Assembly (NCBI RefSeq): GCF_002946835.1
Contig: NZ_CP026652.1
Coordinates: forward strand, 992,001 to 1,056,000
Source of the DNA: Streptomyces dengpaensis
GTDB lineage: Bacteria > Actinomycetota > Actinomycetes > Streptomycetales > Streptomycetaceae
Reading direction: 5' to 3'
DNA: 64,000 bases
Part shown: one piece after another, positions 7,862 through 16,143 of the stretch
How the letters are laid out: every line of letters begins with the position of its first letter
How positions within the stretch are numbered: the stretch's first letter is position 1
Position numbers and translations under genes: made by a program
Notes under the pieces: generated by a model
The model's database searches: none
Seen by the model: the letters and a program-made list of their open reading frames with translations, nothing else
What the model was told of the DNA's origin: nothing

Positions 7862-9052
7862 GCCCGCCAGTTCCGCTCGCGCCGCCACGAACGCGTCCAC
7901 CGCCCGGTTCACGTCCTGCATCGAGTGCCCGGCGGACAGCTGCACCCGGATACGGGCCTGCCCCTGCGGCACCACGGGGTACGAGAAGCCGATCACGTAT
8001 ACGCCGCGCTCCAGGAGAAGCTCCGCCATGCGCCCGGCGACGGAAGCGTCGCCGATCATGACCGGGGCGATCGCGTGGTCGCCGGGGAGGATGTCGAAGC
8101 CCTCCTCGGTCATCCGGGAGCGGAACAGCGCAGTGTTCTCGGCGAGCCGGACGCGCAGGTCGTCGGCCGACTCCAGCAGGTCGAGGACCTTCAGGGAGGC
8201 CGCCGCGATCACCGGGGCGAGCGTGTTCGAGAAGAGGTACGGGCGGGAGCGCTGGCGCAGCAGGGCGACGATCTCGGCGCGGGCGGCGACGTAACCGCCG
8301 GACGCACCGCCGAGCGCCTTGCCGAGGGTGCCGGTGATGATGTCGACGCGGTCCATGACACCGTGCAGTTCGGGGGTGCCGCGGCCGCCGGGGCCGACGA
8401 AGCCGACGGCGTGCGAGTCGTCGACCATGACCATGGCGTCGTAGCGGTCGGCGAGGTCGCAGATCTCCTTCAGGGGTGCGACATAACCGTCCATCGAGAA
8501 GACGCCGTCGGTGACGATCAGCTTGCGGCGGGCGCCGGACGCCTCCTTCAACTGCCGCTCCAGGTCGGCCATGTCGCGGTTGGCGTAGCGGAAGCGGCGC
8601 GCCTTGGACAGCCGGATGCCGTCGATGATCGAGGCGTGGTTGAGCGCGTCGGAGATGACCGCGTCCTCCGCGCCGAGGAGGGTCTCGAAGACGCCGCCGT
8701 TGGCGTCGAAGCAGGAGGAGTAGAGGATCGTGTCCTCCTGGCCGAGGAACGCCGACAGCCGTGCCTCCAGCTCCTTGTGCACCTCCTGCGTACCGCAGAT
8801 GAAGCGCACGGAGGCCATGCCGTAGCCCCAGCGGTCGAGGGCCTCGTGGGCGGCCGCGACGACCTCGGGGTGGTCGGCGAGACCGAGGTAGTTGTTGGCA
8901 CAGAAGTTGAGGACCTCACCGGGGCGACCGCCCGCGGTGACGTTCACGGTCGCGGACTGCGGGGTGCCGATGACGCGCTCGGGCTTGTGCAGGCCGGCGG
9001 CGCGGATCTCGTCGAGGGTGGTGCGCAGATCGTCGCGTACGGAATCGAACAT
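7859..9052 (-). CDS. kbl: 2-amino-3-ketobutyrate CoA ligase (glycine C-acetyltransferase)
   Basis: The 397-aa PLP enzyme of the alpha-oxoamine synthase family cleaves 2-amino-3-ketobutyrate with CoA to glycine and acetyl-CoA, the second step of threonine degradation. Visible motifs are [26 protein letters not shown] and [15 protein letters not shown], which holds the PLP Lys. The length matches E. coli Kbl (398 aa). Two adjacent ATGs (9055, 9052) follow AAGGAACTG; the second gives the familiar MFDSVRDDL start and better spacing. It lies 19 bp after tdh in one operon. Confidence 0.93.
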   Translation of the reverse strand: MFDSVRDDLRTTLDEIRAAGLHKPERVIGTPQSATVNVTAGGRPGEVLNFCANNYLGLADHPEVVAAAHEALDRWGYGMASVRFICGTQEVHKELEARLSAFLGQEDTILYSSCFDANGGVFETLLGAEDAVISDALNHASIIDGIRLSKARRFRYANRDMADLERQLKEASGARRKLIVTDGVFSMDGYVAPLKEICDLADRYDAMVMVDDSHAVGFVGPGGRGTPELHGVMDRVDIITGTLGKALGGASGGYVAARAEIVALLRQRSRPYLFSNTLAPVIAAASLKVLDLLESADDLRVRLAENTALFRSRMTEEGFDILPGDHAIAPVMIGDASVAGRMAELLLERGVYVIGFSYPVVPQGQARIRVQLSAGHSMQDVNRAVDAFVAARAELAG

Positions 9053-9071
9053 CATCAGTTCCTTGAAGTCC

Positions 9072-10100
9072 TCAGAGGGTCCAGTCGAGAATGATCTTGC
9101 CGCCGCGGCCGCTTGCCGCGTCGGCGAAGGCGGCCTCGTGGTCACGGAATCCGTACCGGCCGGTGATGACGTGCGCGAGGTCGAGGCCGCCTTCGAGGAG
9201 CACCGACATGGCGTACCAGGTCTCGAACATCTCGCGGCCGTAGATGCCCTTGATCGTGATCATGGAGGTGACGATCCGGGACCAGTCGACCGGGAACTCC
9301 TGCGACGGCAGGCCGAGCATCGCGATCCGGCCGCCGTGCGTCATGTTGGCGATCATGTCCCGCATCGCCTCGGGGCGGCCGGACATCTCCAGACCGATGT
9401 CGAAGCCCTCGCGCAGGCCCAGCTCGCGCTGGCCGTCGGCGATCGTCGAGCCCGCGACATTGAGGGCGAGGCTCACGCCGATCTTGCGGGCCAGCTCCAG
9501 ACGCTCCTCGCTGACGTCGGTGATGACGACGTTGCGGGCGCCCGCGTGGCGGGCCACGGCCGCGGCCATCAGACCGATCGGTCCCGCCCCGGTGATCAGT
9601 ACGTCCTCGCCGACCAGCGGGAAGGACAGCGCCGTGTGCACGGCGTTGCCGAACGGGTCGAAGATCGCGGCGATGTCGAGGTCGACGGGGACGCGGTGCA
9701 CCCACACGTTGGCGGCGGGCAGCACCACGTACTCGGCGAACGCGCCGTCGCGGCCGACGCCCAGGCCGACCGTGGCGCGGCAGAGGTGGCGGCGCCCGGC
9801 CAGACAGTTGCGGCACTTGCCGCAGACGAGATGGCCCTCGCCGCTGACGCGGTCGCCGACCTTGATGTCGGCGACGTCGCGGCCGGTCTCGACGACCTCG
9901 CCGACGAACTCGTGGCCGACCACGAGCGGCGTACGGATGGCCTGTTGCGCCCAGCCGTCCCAGTTGCGGATGTGCAGGTCGGTGCCGCAGATCCCGGTCC
10001 TGAGGACTTTGATCAGTACGTCGCCGGGGCCGGCCTGCGGCTCCGGAACGTCCGCGAGCCAGAGCCCGGGCTCCGCCTTGTCCTTGACCAGCGCCTTCAC
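9072..10100 (-). CDS. tdh: L-threonine 3-dehydrogenase
   Basis: This zinc-dependent medium-chain dehydrogenase (342 aa; E. coli Tdh is 341) oxidises threonine to 2-amino-3-ketobutyrate with NAD. It shows GICGTDLHI (catalytic Zn), GHEFVGEVV, the four-Cys structural zinc site [15 protein letters not shown], the nucleotide-binding [10 protein letters not shown] and DWSRIV. The start is GTG at 10100 after AGGAG. It heads the tdh-kbl operon, so the product is passed directly to Kbl. Confidence 0.93.
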   Translation of the reverse strand: MKALVKDKAEPGLWLADVPEPQAGPGDVLIKVLRTGICGTDLHIRNWDGWAQQAIRTPLVVGHEFVGEVVETGRDVADIKVGDRVSGEGHLVCGKCRNCLAGRRHLCRATVGLGVGRDGAFAEYVVLPAANVWVHRVPVDLDIAAIFDPFGNAVHTALSFPLVGEDVLITGAGPIGLMAAAVARHAGARNVVITDVSEERLELARKIGVSLALNVAGSTIADGQRELGLREGFDIGLEMSGRPEAMRDMIANMTHGGRIAMLGLPSQEFPVDWSRIVTSMITIKGIYGREMFETWYAMSVLLEGGLDLAHVITGRYGFRDHEAAFADAASGRGGKIILDWTL

Positions 10101-10256
10101 GCAACGGCTCCTGTGGGTGAGGTCCCGGAGCAGGGCATGCCGAAGGGGCCCGTACCGGGGAGAGGGGTGAATTCCTGTAAGAATCTGCCGTACGGCGGTG
10201 CCCTTGGTCCATCGAGGTTTTCTTAAGCGCGGCCGCAGCTTTCCTTCACGCCTGCC

Positions 10257-10530
10257 CTGGGGCGTGTATCGAAAGTGCTGGTTACAGCCACTCGTTGATG
10301 GCCGCCCCCGCTCGCGCTAACGGTCGCCTCGTAACGGACGGCGAGTTTGTCGTACCGCGTCGCCACGGCGCAGTGTCTATTGAGGCGATTGCTACCGCAC
10401 TCAACCGCGTGCCTGGGCTCGTAATCCTCCGAGTCGGACATGGGCGGACGGCCGCCGTGGGAGCCGAGGTTCCTTGGGTTGCGGGCCTGGTTGACCTTGT
10501 CCGGGATGGTGCGGCGAATGCCGCGTCTGC
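10257..10530 (-). mobile_element. IS5-type transposase 3' fragment
   Basis: On the minus strand one frame reads RRRGIRRTIPDKVNQARNPR, then GSHGGRPPMSDSEDYEPRHAVEC and RYDKLAVRYEATV. This is the C-terminal part of an IS5-family DDE transposase, with its Glu in DYEPRHAVE. The expected ending AAINEWL and stop (10282-10284) are in another frame, so there is a frameshift. The sequence CTGGGGCGTGTATCGAAAG just beyond (10258-10276) may be the old element end. The N-terminal part of the transposase is missing. Confidence 0.65.
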
Positions 10531-10544
10531 GCAGGTAGGAGCGG

Positions 10545-11012
10545 TTCCCGGGGGTGTCGGTGCGCCCGCCTGCCCGTACGAACCCGAGGAACTCGTCGAT
10601 CAGCAACGGATCGGCTCCCCCGTGCTCGGCGCCCTCGCCGACCTCCGGCACCGGATACTCGGCGTCGGCCCGGTCGCGCTGCCCCGAGCAGCGCACGTTC
10701 CACACCTTCACCGCCCTCCTGGGTCCGTCCCCGGAGTTCTCCAGACGGCCGACGCCGCCGAAGACGGTGTCGTTGCGCCAGTAGTCGGGCGTGAAATGGC
10801 ACTCTTGATAGGCCGCCAACACACTACTGTCCAAACGCATGTTGACGAACGACACGCCCTCGAGTCGATGACCGGGTTCAGCGCCAGTCGGGTGTGCGGG
10901 GGTCAATGGCCGTCCACCGTGTACCAGTCGTCCGTCTTGGGCTCTCCCGGAGCATGTTGTGGCCCACGTACAGGCGGGTGCCCGCCTCGAAGGCGGTGCG
11001 CAGGATCCGGTC
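10545..11012 (-). pseudogene. Gfo/Idh/MocA oxidoreductase remnant
   Basis: Two pieces of one lost gene are visible. A short one at about 10950-11012 reads AFEAGTRLYVGHNM (middle of the NAD domain). A longer one at 10545-10861 reads VNMRLDSSVLAAYQECHFTP, DYWRNDTVFGGVGRLEN and EYPVPEVGEGAEHGGADPLL. These match the C-terminal domain of the Gfo/Idh/MocA dehydrogenase family. The segment between them and the Rossmann start are missing, and the frame runs into the transposase fragment without a stop. It is non-functional. Confidence 0.65.
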
Positions 11013-11274
11013 CGGGTGATGTCGTGGGGGCTCGGGCGCCGAGTTCCTCCGTGGGGGCGAGGTCAACCTTCCGCGAGCGGCCGGTTCCGTATGAGGAGAG
11101 TCAGGGCCTGTGGTCAAGGCGTGTTCGGTTGGCTACTCTCTGATTTCCGTCAAGTGCCGTGCACCAGAGGCCTACTGCTGCCTGCCTTCGCTGTTCTTGG
11201 GGCGGCGGCTCGGATCCTCCGTGATGGAAAGGCGCCACGCAGTTCACGATTCGGCTGACTGCAAGGGGGACGCG
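11013..11274. other. Intergenic region upstream of the EACC1-caspase pair
   Basis: No gene is seen. A possible weak -10 (TACTCT) lies near 11130 but no convincing -35 is visible. A strong ribosome site, AAGGGGG, precedes the ATG at 11275. Confidence 0.35.
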
Positions 11275-11643
11275 ATGCCTGAGATGATCTTCGGTTTCGG
11301 TGGGAACGACGCGCAGGAGATCGCCGATGAGGTGCAGAGCCTCGCGGAGTGGTTCGATGAGACACAGACCGTACGGCAGGCCGATATCACCAGGGTGAAG
11401 GGCCGGATACCGTCAGGCAGACAGGGCCTCCTCGACGAAACGCTGCGCTACTTCAGCGAGTCGGACCCTGTGGTCGCCGCCGGCGTGACGGCCTACTTCA
11501 CCTGGCTGTACCAGAGGATCAAGACGAAGACTGTCAAGGTGAGCATCACGTGCCCCAACGGAGTAGTGATCAGCGGCACAGCGAAAACGTCGGATGACGT
11601 CTCCACGATCAAGGAGCGACTCCGTCGCGACTGCCAGGTGTGA
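11275..11643 (+). CDS. EACC1-like effector-associated adaptor
   Basis: This 122-aa protein starts MPEMIFGFGGNDAQEIADEV. A helix (VQSLAEWFDE) is followed by a polar middle, a short hydrophobic helix around DPVVAAGVTAYFTWLYQRI, and a beta-hairpin with helix TVKVSITCPNGVVISGTA plus DVSTIKERLRR. This matches my recollection of effector-associated constant component 1 (EACC1), the small adaptor found beside caspase, trypsin and other effectors in actinobacterial conflict systems. The AAGGGGG-preceded ATG is favoured over upstream starts. Its stop lies 11 bp before the protease ATG, so the two are an operon. The assignment rests on pattern and context, not a profile search. Confidence 0.65.
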   Translation: MPEMIFGFGGNDAQEIADEVQSLAEWFDETQTVRQADITRVKGRIPSGRQGLLDETLRYFSESDPVVAAGVTAYFTWLYQRIKTKTVKVSITCPNGVVISGTAKTSDDVSTIKERLRRDCQV

Positions 11644-11654
11644 AGGGGAGCTCG

Positions 11655-12638
11655 ATGAAGGTGCCGTGGCCGACACGTCTGGTCGACCGGGAGAACTCGT
11701 GGGCGGTGCTCGTAGGAACGTCCGAGCAGCACTCTCCGCCCAGTAACCTGCCCCCGATTCCGCAGGCCGCGACAAGCGTTGAGGATTTCGCCCAGGTCCT
11801 GACCGGGCCCGTAGGCCTGTTCGCGAAGGAACGCGTCTTCACGGTGACGAATCCCAGAAGCACCGAGGAGGTTCTCGGCGTCCTCGATCGCATAGCGGGC
11901 CATAAGCCGGACGTCGTCCTGTTCTACTACGTCGGTCACGGCATGCAGGGGTCGCTCGCCGACGCCGGCAGCGGACGCAAGGAGCTGTTCCTCGCGCTTC
12001 CCGGGTCGATCGACGAACAGGCCGAAGCGGTCCGCACCGGCCTGCCCGTCAGTTCCGTCTTCAGCCGCCTCCGGTATCTGAGGGCAAAACAGTCAGTTGT
12101 GGTCCTCGACTGCTGCTGGGCCGCCCGAGCACTGGACGAACCCGGTGCCGGGGACGTTCACATTCTGTGCGCCACCGACAAGAACACTCCGGCGCTCTAC
12201 GAGTTGACGGGGCGCCACACGGGGTTCACGGGAAGCCTGCTGGACCTGTTCGAGAAAGGGATTCCGGACGGCCCGCAGTATCTGGACCTGCAGACAGTCT
12301 TCCATCACCTTTCCGTGGTGCTGCCCACTACGCGCTGCACGGCGTCGGAGGAGTCCAACGGGTGCCTGCCGCGTCCTCGGCAGCAGACCACGGACCAGCG
12401 GGGCAATCTCGCGCTCGTCCGCAACCAGGCGTTCGGCACCGGGCTCAGTGCGGAAGGTCTTTCAACTCGGGCGGAGTTCGCCCGCCGTGTCGCGGCGCTG
12501 GGTGAGGACCCGCTGATAGATACGGGCGACCAGCGCATGCTTCTGGCACACGCAGCCGAACTCTTCGCGGCGATCGCGGTGGACACGGCCGCCCTTCACA
12601 ACGCGCCGGACCTGGGGCGTCCGATTCTCACTGAATGA
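11655..12638 (+). CDS. Caspase-like (C14) protease, EACC1 partner
   Basis: The 327-aa product has a caspase-type domain over roughly residues 12-225. Strand WAVLVGT opens the fold. YYVGHGMQG gives the catalytic His (His95) and VVVLDCCWAARA gives the catalytic Cys (Cys153 or 154). The C-terminal ~100 residues are helical and unlike the protease. The ATG at 11655 follows AAGGGGAG; a GTG at 11640 overlaps the EACC1 stop. With EACC1 it forms a two-gene effector unit, inferred to trigger self-destruction or cleavage of a cellular target. The NTPase partner of the usual ternary systems is not adjacent. Flanking DNA is IS debris. Confidence 0.75.
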   Translation: MKVPWPTRLVDRENSWAVLVGTSEQHSPPSNLPPIPQAATSVEDFAQVLTGPVGLFAKERVFTVTNPRSTEEVLGVLDRIAGHKPDVVLFYYVGHGMQGSLADAGSGRKELFLALPGSIDEQAEAVRTGLPVSSVFSRLRYLRAKQSVVVLDCCWAARALDEPGAGDVHILCATDKNTPALYELTGRHTGFTGSLLDLFEKGIPDGPQYLDLQTVFHHLSVVLPTTRCTASEESNGCLPRPRQQTTDQRGNLALVRNQAFGTGLSAEGLSTRAEFARRVAALGEDPLIDTGDQRMLLAHAAELFAAIAVDTAALHNAPDLGRPILTE

Positions 12639-12675
12639 CGTCGAATCCGCGTACAGCCTCCTGGCCTCCCGTCCG

Positions 12676-12910
12676 TCAGATGCCTCGCGTGCCCTGTGAG
12701 TGGTCTTCGCCCTCCCGCCGTTCGAGCCGCTCGACCAGCTCCGTCGCCAGGGACATGGCCCGCTGGTCCCGCCGCGGCGGCGAGCCCAGCATCTGGGCCG
12801 CGAACGCCTCCAGCCGCGGACGGACCTCTTCCATCTCCTCAGGTGTCACACCTGAGGAGATCACAACCCACACCCGGCAGGACAGACCAGTTACCTGACA
12901 AAGCCCTAAT
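12676..12910 (-). mobile_element. IS701-type element 5' remnant
   Basis: On the minus strand a frame reads VTPEEMEEVRPRLEAFAAQM and then LGSPPRRDQRA, the typical N-terminus of an IS701-family transposase. The sequence then switches to unrelated residues (MSLATELVERLERREG) and stops at 12676, so a deletion joined it to another gene. Upstream, TTAGGGCTTTGTCAGGTAAC (minus strand, about 12891-12910) looks like an IS terminal repeat. Only the first ~30 codons of the transposase remain. Confidence 0.55.
12833..12861. repeat. 29-bp perfect palindrome
   Basis: ATCTCCTCAGGTGT, a central C, and ACACCTGAGGAGAT form a palindrome with 14-bp arms and a single-base centre. It covers the start region of the IS701-type remnant. 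It has no loop, so it is more like a protein-binding site or cruciform than a terminator. Confidence 0.85.
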
Positions 12911-13111
12911 AGGACAGGACTCGCCGCGTTGTTGTGACACCGCACCACCGGCACAGGGGCGCGAACGGCACCGCCCGCCGTCGCCGATGTCACGGATCCA
13001 CCGCGTGCTCGGTCATGGTGAGGAAACAATCTTGAGACCAGATACGCGACCACATGTCCGGCGGACGGTGTGCCGCCCACGACGTGGTGGGCCTATGGAA
13101 GGTGAGACACA

Positions 13112-13576
13112 ATGTCGGAGAACTCACAGCACGGGCACGACGGCCACGGCCACGGCCATGGGACCGGCGGCGAGGACGGCCCGAGCTGGACCAGGGCGGC
13201 GAAGATGCTCCAAGACGCCTCCCCGATCACCGTCCCCGAGGGCGCCTCGGCGATGACGATCCACGTCGAGTGGGAGCCCGGCGACCCCGGCACCCCGCCG
13301 CACCGGCACTCCGGCCCGGCGTTCGGTTACGTCATCAGGGGTGCGGTCCGCTTCGAACTCGAGGGCGAGCCCGAGCGCGTCGTCGAGGCCGGCGGCACGT
13401 TCTGGGAGCCGGGCGGCGACGTCATCCACTACCAGGACGGCAACGCCCTCACCGACGCCAAGACCGAGTTCGTGGTCACCATGATGTGCGCGCCGGGCAA
13501 GCCCATGCTCGAGCTCGTCGACGAGGAGGAGCTCAAGCAGCGCGCCCACCTGCGCGCCCCGCGGCCCACCGCCTGA
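13112..13576 (+). CDS. Cupin-domain protein
   Basis: The 154-aa protein has a His/Gly-rich N-terminus (residues 7-20, HGHDGHGHGHG, possibly metal-binding) and one cupin barrel. Motif 1 is PPHRHSGPAFGYVIRGAVRF and motif 2 is EAGGTFWEPGGDVIHY, giving the usual metal-ligand His residues. No catalytic partner domain is present, so the substrate cannot be assigned. The start is the ATG after GAAGGTGAGACACA. A DUF5134 membrane protein follows after 64 bp in the same direction, and the two may form an operon. Confidence 0.8.
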   Translation: MSENSQHGHDGHGHGHGTGGEDGPSWTRAAKMLQDASPITVPEGASAMTIHVEWEPGDPGTPPHRHSGPAFGYVIRGAVRFELEGEPERVVEAGGTFWEPGGDVIHYQDGNALTDAKTEFVVTMMCAPGKPMLELVDEEELKQRAHLRAPRPTA

Positions 13577-13640
13577 CCCGCACATCCACGCCGGTTCCGA
13601 ACGGAGCAGGTCGCTCCGGAGCGAGAGGGCGCGATCAGGC

Positions 13641-14198
13641 ATGAGTGCCTCCGATGCCGTGTACTGCATGCTGACCGCGCTGTTCACGGCCACCGCCGTC
13701 CACGGGCTGCGGCGCGGCGTGATGTCCCGCAACACCGGATGGCGCGGACGCGGCGACCACTTGCTGCACACCGCCATGGCCCTGGTCATGGCGGTGATGC
13801 CGTGGAGCTGGGGCAGGTCGCTGCACCACACCGCGCAGGCGGTGTTCTTCGCGGCCGCCGCCCTGTGGTTCCCGCTCACCGCCGTCTGCCGGCACCAGGA
13901 GTCCCGCCTCGCCGCCACCGTCAGAAGACTGCCCTATACCGTCGGCATGGCCGCGATGGCGTGGATGGCGTGGACGGCCCACACCGCGGGCCCGCCGGCA
14001 GCCGCCGAAGCGACCACCGCCGCGCTGGCGCTGTACCTCCTGACGTACGCCCTGTGGTCGCTGATCCGCGTCATGCCTGCCCTGCGCACCGCCCCGTACC
14101 CCGCGGCGGGCCCGCACGCCGGGCAGGAGCCCTACGGGCACTTCTGGGACGGGTCGATGGCCCTGGGCACGGTCATCATGCTACTCATGCCGCACTGA
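13641..14198 (+). CDS. DUF5134 family membrane protein
   Basis: The 185-aa integral membrane protein has about five hydrophobic helices: residues 5-22, 41-60, 64-85, 97-115 and 125-145, with a last one near the C-terminus. GDHLLHTAMALVMAVMPW is the hallmark helix of DUF5134, several of whose His and Met residues could bind copper. The function is unknown. It starts at the ATG at 13641 and follows the cupin gene. The His-rich cupin next to it suggests a link to metal handling, which is inference only. Confidence 0.65.
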   Translation: MSASDAVYCMLTALFTATAVHGLRRGVMSRNTGWRGRGDHLLHTAMALVMAVMPWSWGRSLHHTAQAVFFAAAALWFPLTAVCRHQESRLAATVRRLPYTVGMAAMAWMAWTAHTAGPPAAAEATTAALALYLLTYALWSLIRVMPALRTAPYPAAGPHAGQEPYGHFWDGSMALGTVIMLLMPH

Positions 14199-14296
14199 CC
14201 TCCGCCCACCCGCCACCGCAACCGCCCCCCAGGGGGCACATGCTGACAATCCCTCACCACACAGGTGATGTCCGCATGTTGTGTGCAGTGCCGTGT

Positions 14297-14337
14297 GCCA
14301 GGCCAGGGCGGCCCCCCGGGGCGCGCCCTGGCCTGGC
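14297..14337. terminator. Strong bidirectional stem-loop
   Basis: GCCAGGCCAGGGCG (14297-14310) pairs perfectly with CGCCCTGGCCTGGC (14324-14337) around a 13-nt GC-rich loop. It lies between the plus-strand DUF5134 gene and the minus-strand conservon operon and would terminate both. Confidence 0.75.
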
Positions 14338-14461
14338 GACGGCGCCCCGGCCGCCTGCTGTCCGCCGCGCTGGCGGGATGCGCCGCCCTCGCCGTGACCG
14401 CAGTGCGCCGACCCCGCCCCGGGCCCGGTGTCACACGGCCCGGGGACGGCCCGCCCCCGGT

Positions 14462-14600
14462 TCACAGACCGCCGACGACTGCCTTGCTGCGCATCAGGAA
14501 ATCCGACAGGTAGCTGTCGTGGGCCCCCGGCGCCATCCAGTAGGTGGGCCAGTCGCCGATGTACACGTTGGCGATGCCGAGGCGCCCGCTCAGCACCCTG
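14462..14600 (-). pseudogene. C-terminal fragment of an unrecognised protein
   Basis: A minus-strand frame ending at 14462 reads VPEARVLSGRLGIANVYIGD, then WPTYWMAPGAHDSYLSDFLM and ends RSKAVVGGL. It has good protein character but no upstream domain, so it is probably the 3' end of a lost gene downstream of cvnD. I cannot name the family. Confidence 0.4.
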
Positions 14601-14634
14601 GCCTCCGGCACTGTGCCGCCTCTCGCGCAGGGGA

Positions 14635-14683
14635 CATATGTGGGCTCCGTGACGTGGCATGGGCGTCATATGTGGGCTCCGTG
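14635..14683. repeat. 17-bp direct repeat spanning the cvnD stop codon
   Basis: CATATGTGGGCTCCGTG occurs at 14635-14651 and 14667-14683 (period 32). The right copy is the last codons and stop of cvnD; the left copy lies just beyond. This is a duplication of the gene's 3' end. Confidence 0.85.
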
Positions 14684-15265
14684 GCTCGGGGCGTGTGCGG
14701 GCGCGTGGGCGAGGAGGTGACGGACCAGGGTGAGCAGGGTCTGCACGCCCGAGCTGGAGATCCGGGCATCGCAGCACACGACGGGGATCTCGGCGTCGAG
14801 GTCGATGGCCGCGCGCACCTCCTCGGGGTCGTAGCGGTAGGAGCCGTCGAACTCGTTGATGGCGACGATGAATCCGAGGCCGCGCTGCTCGAAGAAGTCG
14901 ACGGCGGCGAAGCAGTCCTCCAGGCGGCGGGTGTCGGCGAGGATCACCGCGCCCAGCGCGCCTTCGGAGAGCTCGTCCCACATGAACCAGAACCGCTGCT
15001 GCCCGGGCGTACCGAACAGATAGAGGACGTGGTCCCGATCGAGGGTGATGCGGCCGAAGTCCATCGCCACGGTGGTCTCGACCTTGTTCTCGATGCCGTC
15101 GAGACTGTCGGTCGCGGCGCTGACCGTGGTCAGCAGCTCCTCCGTGCTGAGCGGTGCGATCTCGCTCACCGCGCCGACGAAGGTCGTCTTGCCGACCCCG
15201 AAACCTCCCGCCACCAGGATCTTCAGCGCGGTGGGGAAGGGGTCAGAGCTGTCGTCGTAGTCCAT
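14666..15265 (-). CDS. cvnD: CvnD, conservon GTP-binding protein
   Basis: This 199-aa small GTPase of the MglA/Ras-like group is the last of the four core conservon genes. The P-loop is GGFGVGKTTFVGAVSE, with switch II DRDHVLYLFGTPGQQRFWF (G3 in divergent form) and NEFD (G4-like). With CvnA, CvnB and CvnC it forms a membrane-associated complex compared to eukaryotic G-protein signalling. It overlaps cvnC by 23 bp, showing tight coupling. The final residues HAPAHAPSHGAHI are low-complexity, and the 3' end is partly duplicated downstream. Confidence 0.92.
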   Translation of the reverse strand: MDYDDSSDPFPTALKILVAGGFGVGKTTFVGAVSEIAPLSTEELLTTVSAATDSLDGIENKVETTVAMDFGRITLDRDHVLYLFGTPGQQRFWFMWDELSEGALGAVILADTRRLEDCFAAVDFFEQRGLGFIVAINEFDGSYRYDPEEVRAAIDLDAEIPVVCCDARISSSGVQTLLTLVRHLLAHAPAHAPSHGAHI

Positions 15266-15620
15266 CGAGCACTGCCTCCAGAAGAGACTGGTCAGTGGGG
15301 TTGTGGTGGAAGGTCGCGGGCTTCGTGGTGAGCGCCCCGCAGTCGACGAGGTCGGAGAGCAGCACCTTGGTGACCGCCGCCGGCAGCTTCAGATGGGCGG
15401 CCGTCTCAGCGACCGAGACGGGCGCCCGGCACAGTTCGAGTGCCTGGGTGTGCTCGGGGCCGAGGTAGCCGAGGGGGGTGGATCCAGTGGCCCTCACCTG
15501 CGAGAGGAGGTCGAGCGCGGTCGTCGGCCGGGTCCGGCCGTTGCTGACCGTGTAGGGGCGCACAAGGCGTCCGGCCGCGTCATCGAGCCAGGGGCCGTCG
15601 CCGGCCGCGGCCACACTCAA
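15243..15620 (-). CDS. cvnC: CvnC, DUF742 protein
   Basis: The 125-aa DUF742 protein is the third gene of the conservon. Typical features are DGPWLDDAAGRLVRPYTVSN, the winged-helix-like segment APVSVAETAAHLKLPAAVTK and VLLSDLVDCGAL. It is thought to bridge the sensor-kinase-like CvnA and the GTPase. It overlaps both neighbours (cvnB by 4 bp, cvnD by 23 bp). Confidence 0.92.
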   Translation of the reverse strand: MSVAAAGDGPWLDDAAGRLVRPYTVSNGRTRPTTALDLLSQVRATGSTPLGYLGPEHTQALELCRAPVSVAETAAHLKLPAAVTKVLLSDLVDCGALTTKPATFHHNPTDQSLLEAVLDGLRRQL

Positions 15621-16051
15621 GGCCTCAGTGCCGAGGGTCCGACGGCGGGCTGCCGGGGCGCGGTCATCAGGTACGGCCGCACGCTCTTGACCAGCATCGC
15701 CATCTCGTAGCCGAGCACCGCCGCGTCGGCCTCGCGGCCGGCGAGCACGGCGAGACAGGTGCCGGAGCCCGCGGTGGAGACGAACAGCAGGGTCGAGTCG
15801 AGCTCGACGACGACCTGCCGTACGTCGCCGCCGTCCCCGAAGCGGAGGCCCGCGCTGCGGCCGAGGGAGTAGAGGCCGGACGCCAGCGCCGCCATGTGGT
15901 CGGCGCTGTCCGGGTCGAGGCCGTGAACCGACTTCACAAGTCCGTCGCAGGACAGCAGTACCGCGCTTGTGGTGTGCGGTACGCGTTGTACGAGGCCGCT
16001 CATCAGCCAGTCGAGATCGGATACATGGCCGGTCGGCGCATCGCTCGCCAT
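15617..16051 (-). CDS. cvnB: CvnB, roadblock/LC7 protein
   Basis: The 144-aa product starts MASDAPTGHVSDLDWLMSGL. The roadblock/LC7 domain fills about residues 12-120 (VQRVPHTTSAVLLSCDGLVK, then MAALASGLYSLGRSAG). Roadblock proteins act as GAP-like or scaffold partners of MglA-type GTPases, here CvnD. The ATG at 16051 follows AAGGAG; the frame continues upstream to 16147, but that part is a Thr/Pro repeat without its own ribosome site and overlaps the end of cvnA. Confidence 0.9.
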   Translation of the reverse strand: MASDAPTGHVSDLDWLMSGLVQRVPHTTSAVLLSCDGLVKSVHGLDPDSADHMAALASGLYSLGRSAGLRFGDGGDVRQVVVELDSTLLFVSTAGSGTCLAVLAGREADAAVLGYEMAMLVKSVRPYLMTAPRQPAVGPSALRP

Positions 16052-16143
16052 AGTGGATCGACTCCTTGAAGTACGCAGGTCTGCGGGAGCGGAGGGGGTG
16101 GGGGTGAGGGTGGGGGTAGTGAGGGGCGTGGTGAGGGGCGTGG

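Noticed and set aside
10101..10256. Glycine or other riboswitch upstream of tdh
   Set aside because: I could not find the paired aptamer cores or a credible terminator/anti-terminator; only an ordinary ribosome site is visible.
12640..12675. Third component of the EACC1-caspase system downstream
   Set aside because: Only IS701-type debris follows; no NTPase or other domain is encoded before the cupin gene.
14181..14981. Long minus-strand Arg/Pro-rich ORF over the cvnD region
   Set aside because: It is in the wrong frame relative to CvnD, has low-complexity composition, and is a by-product of high GC.
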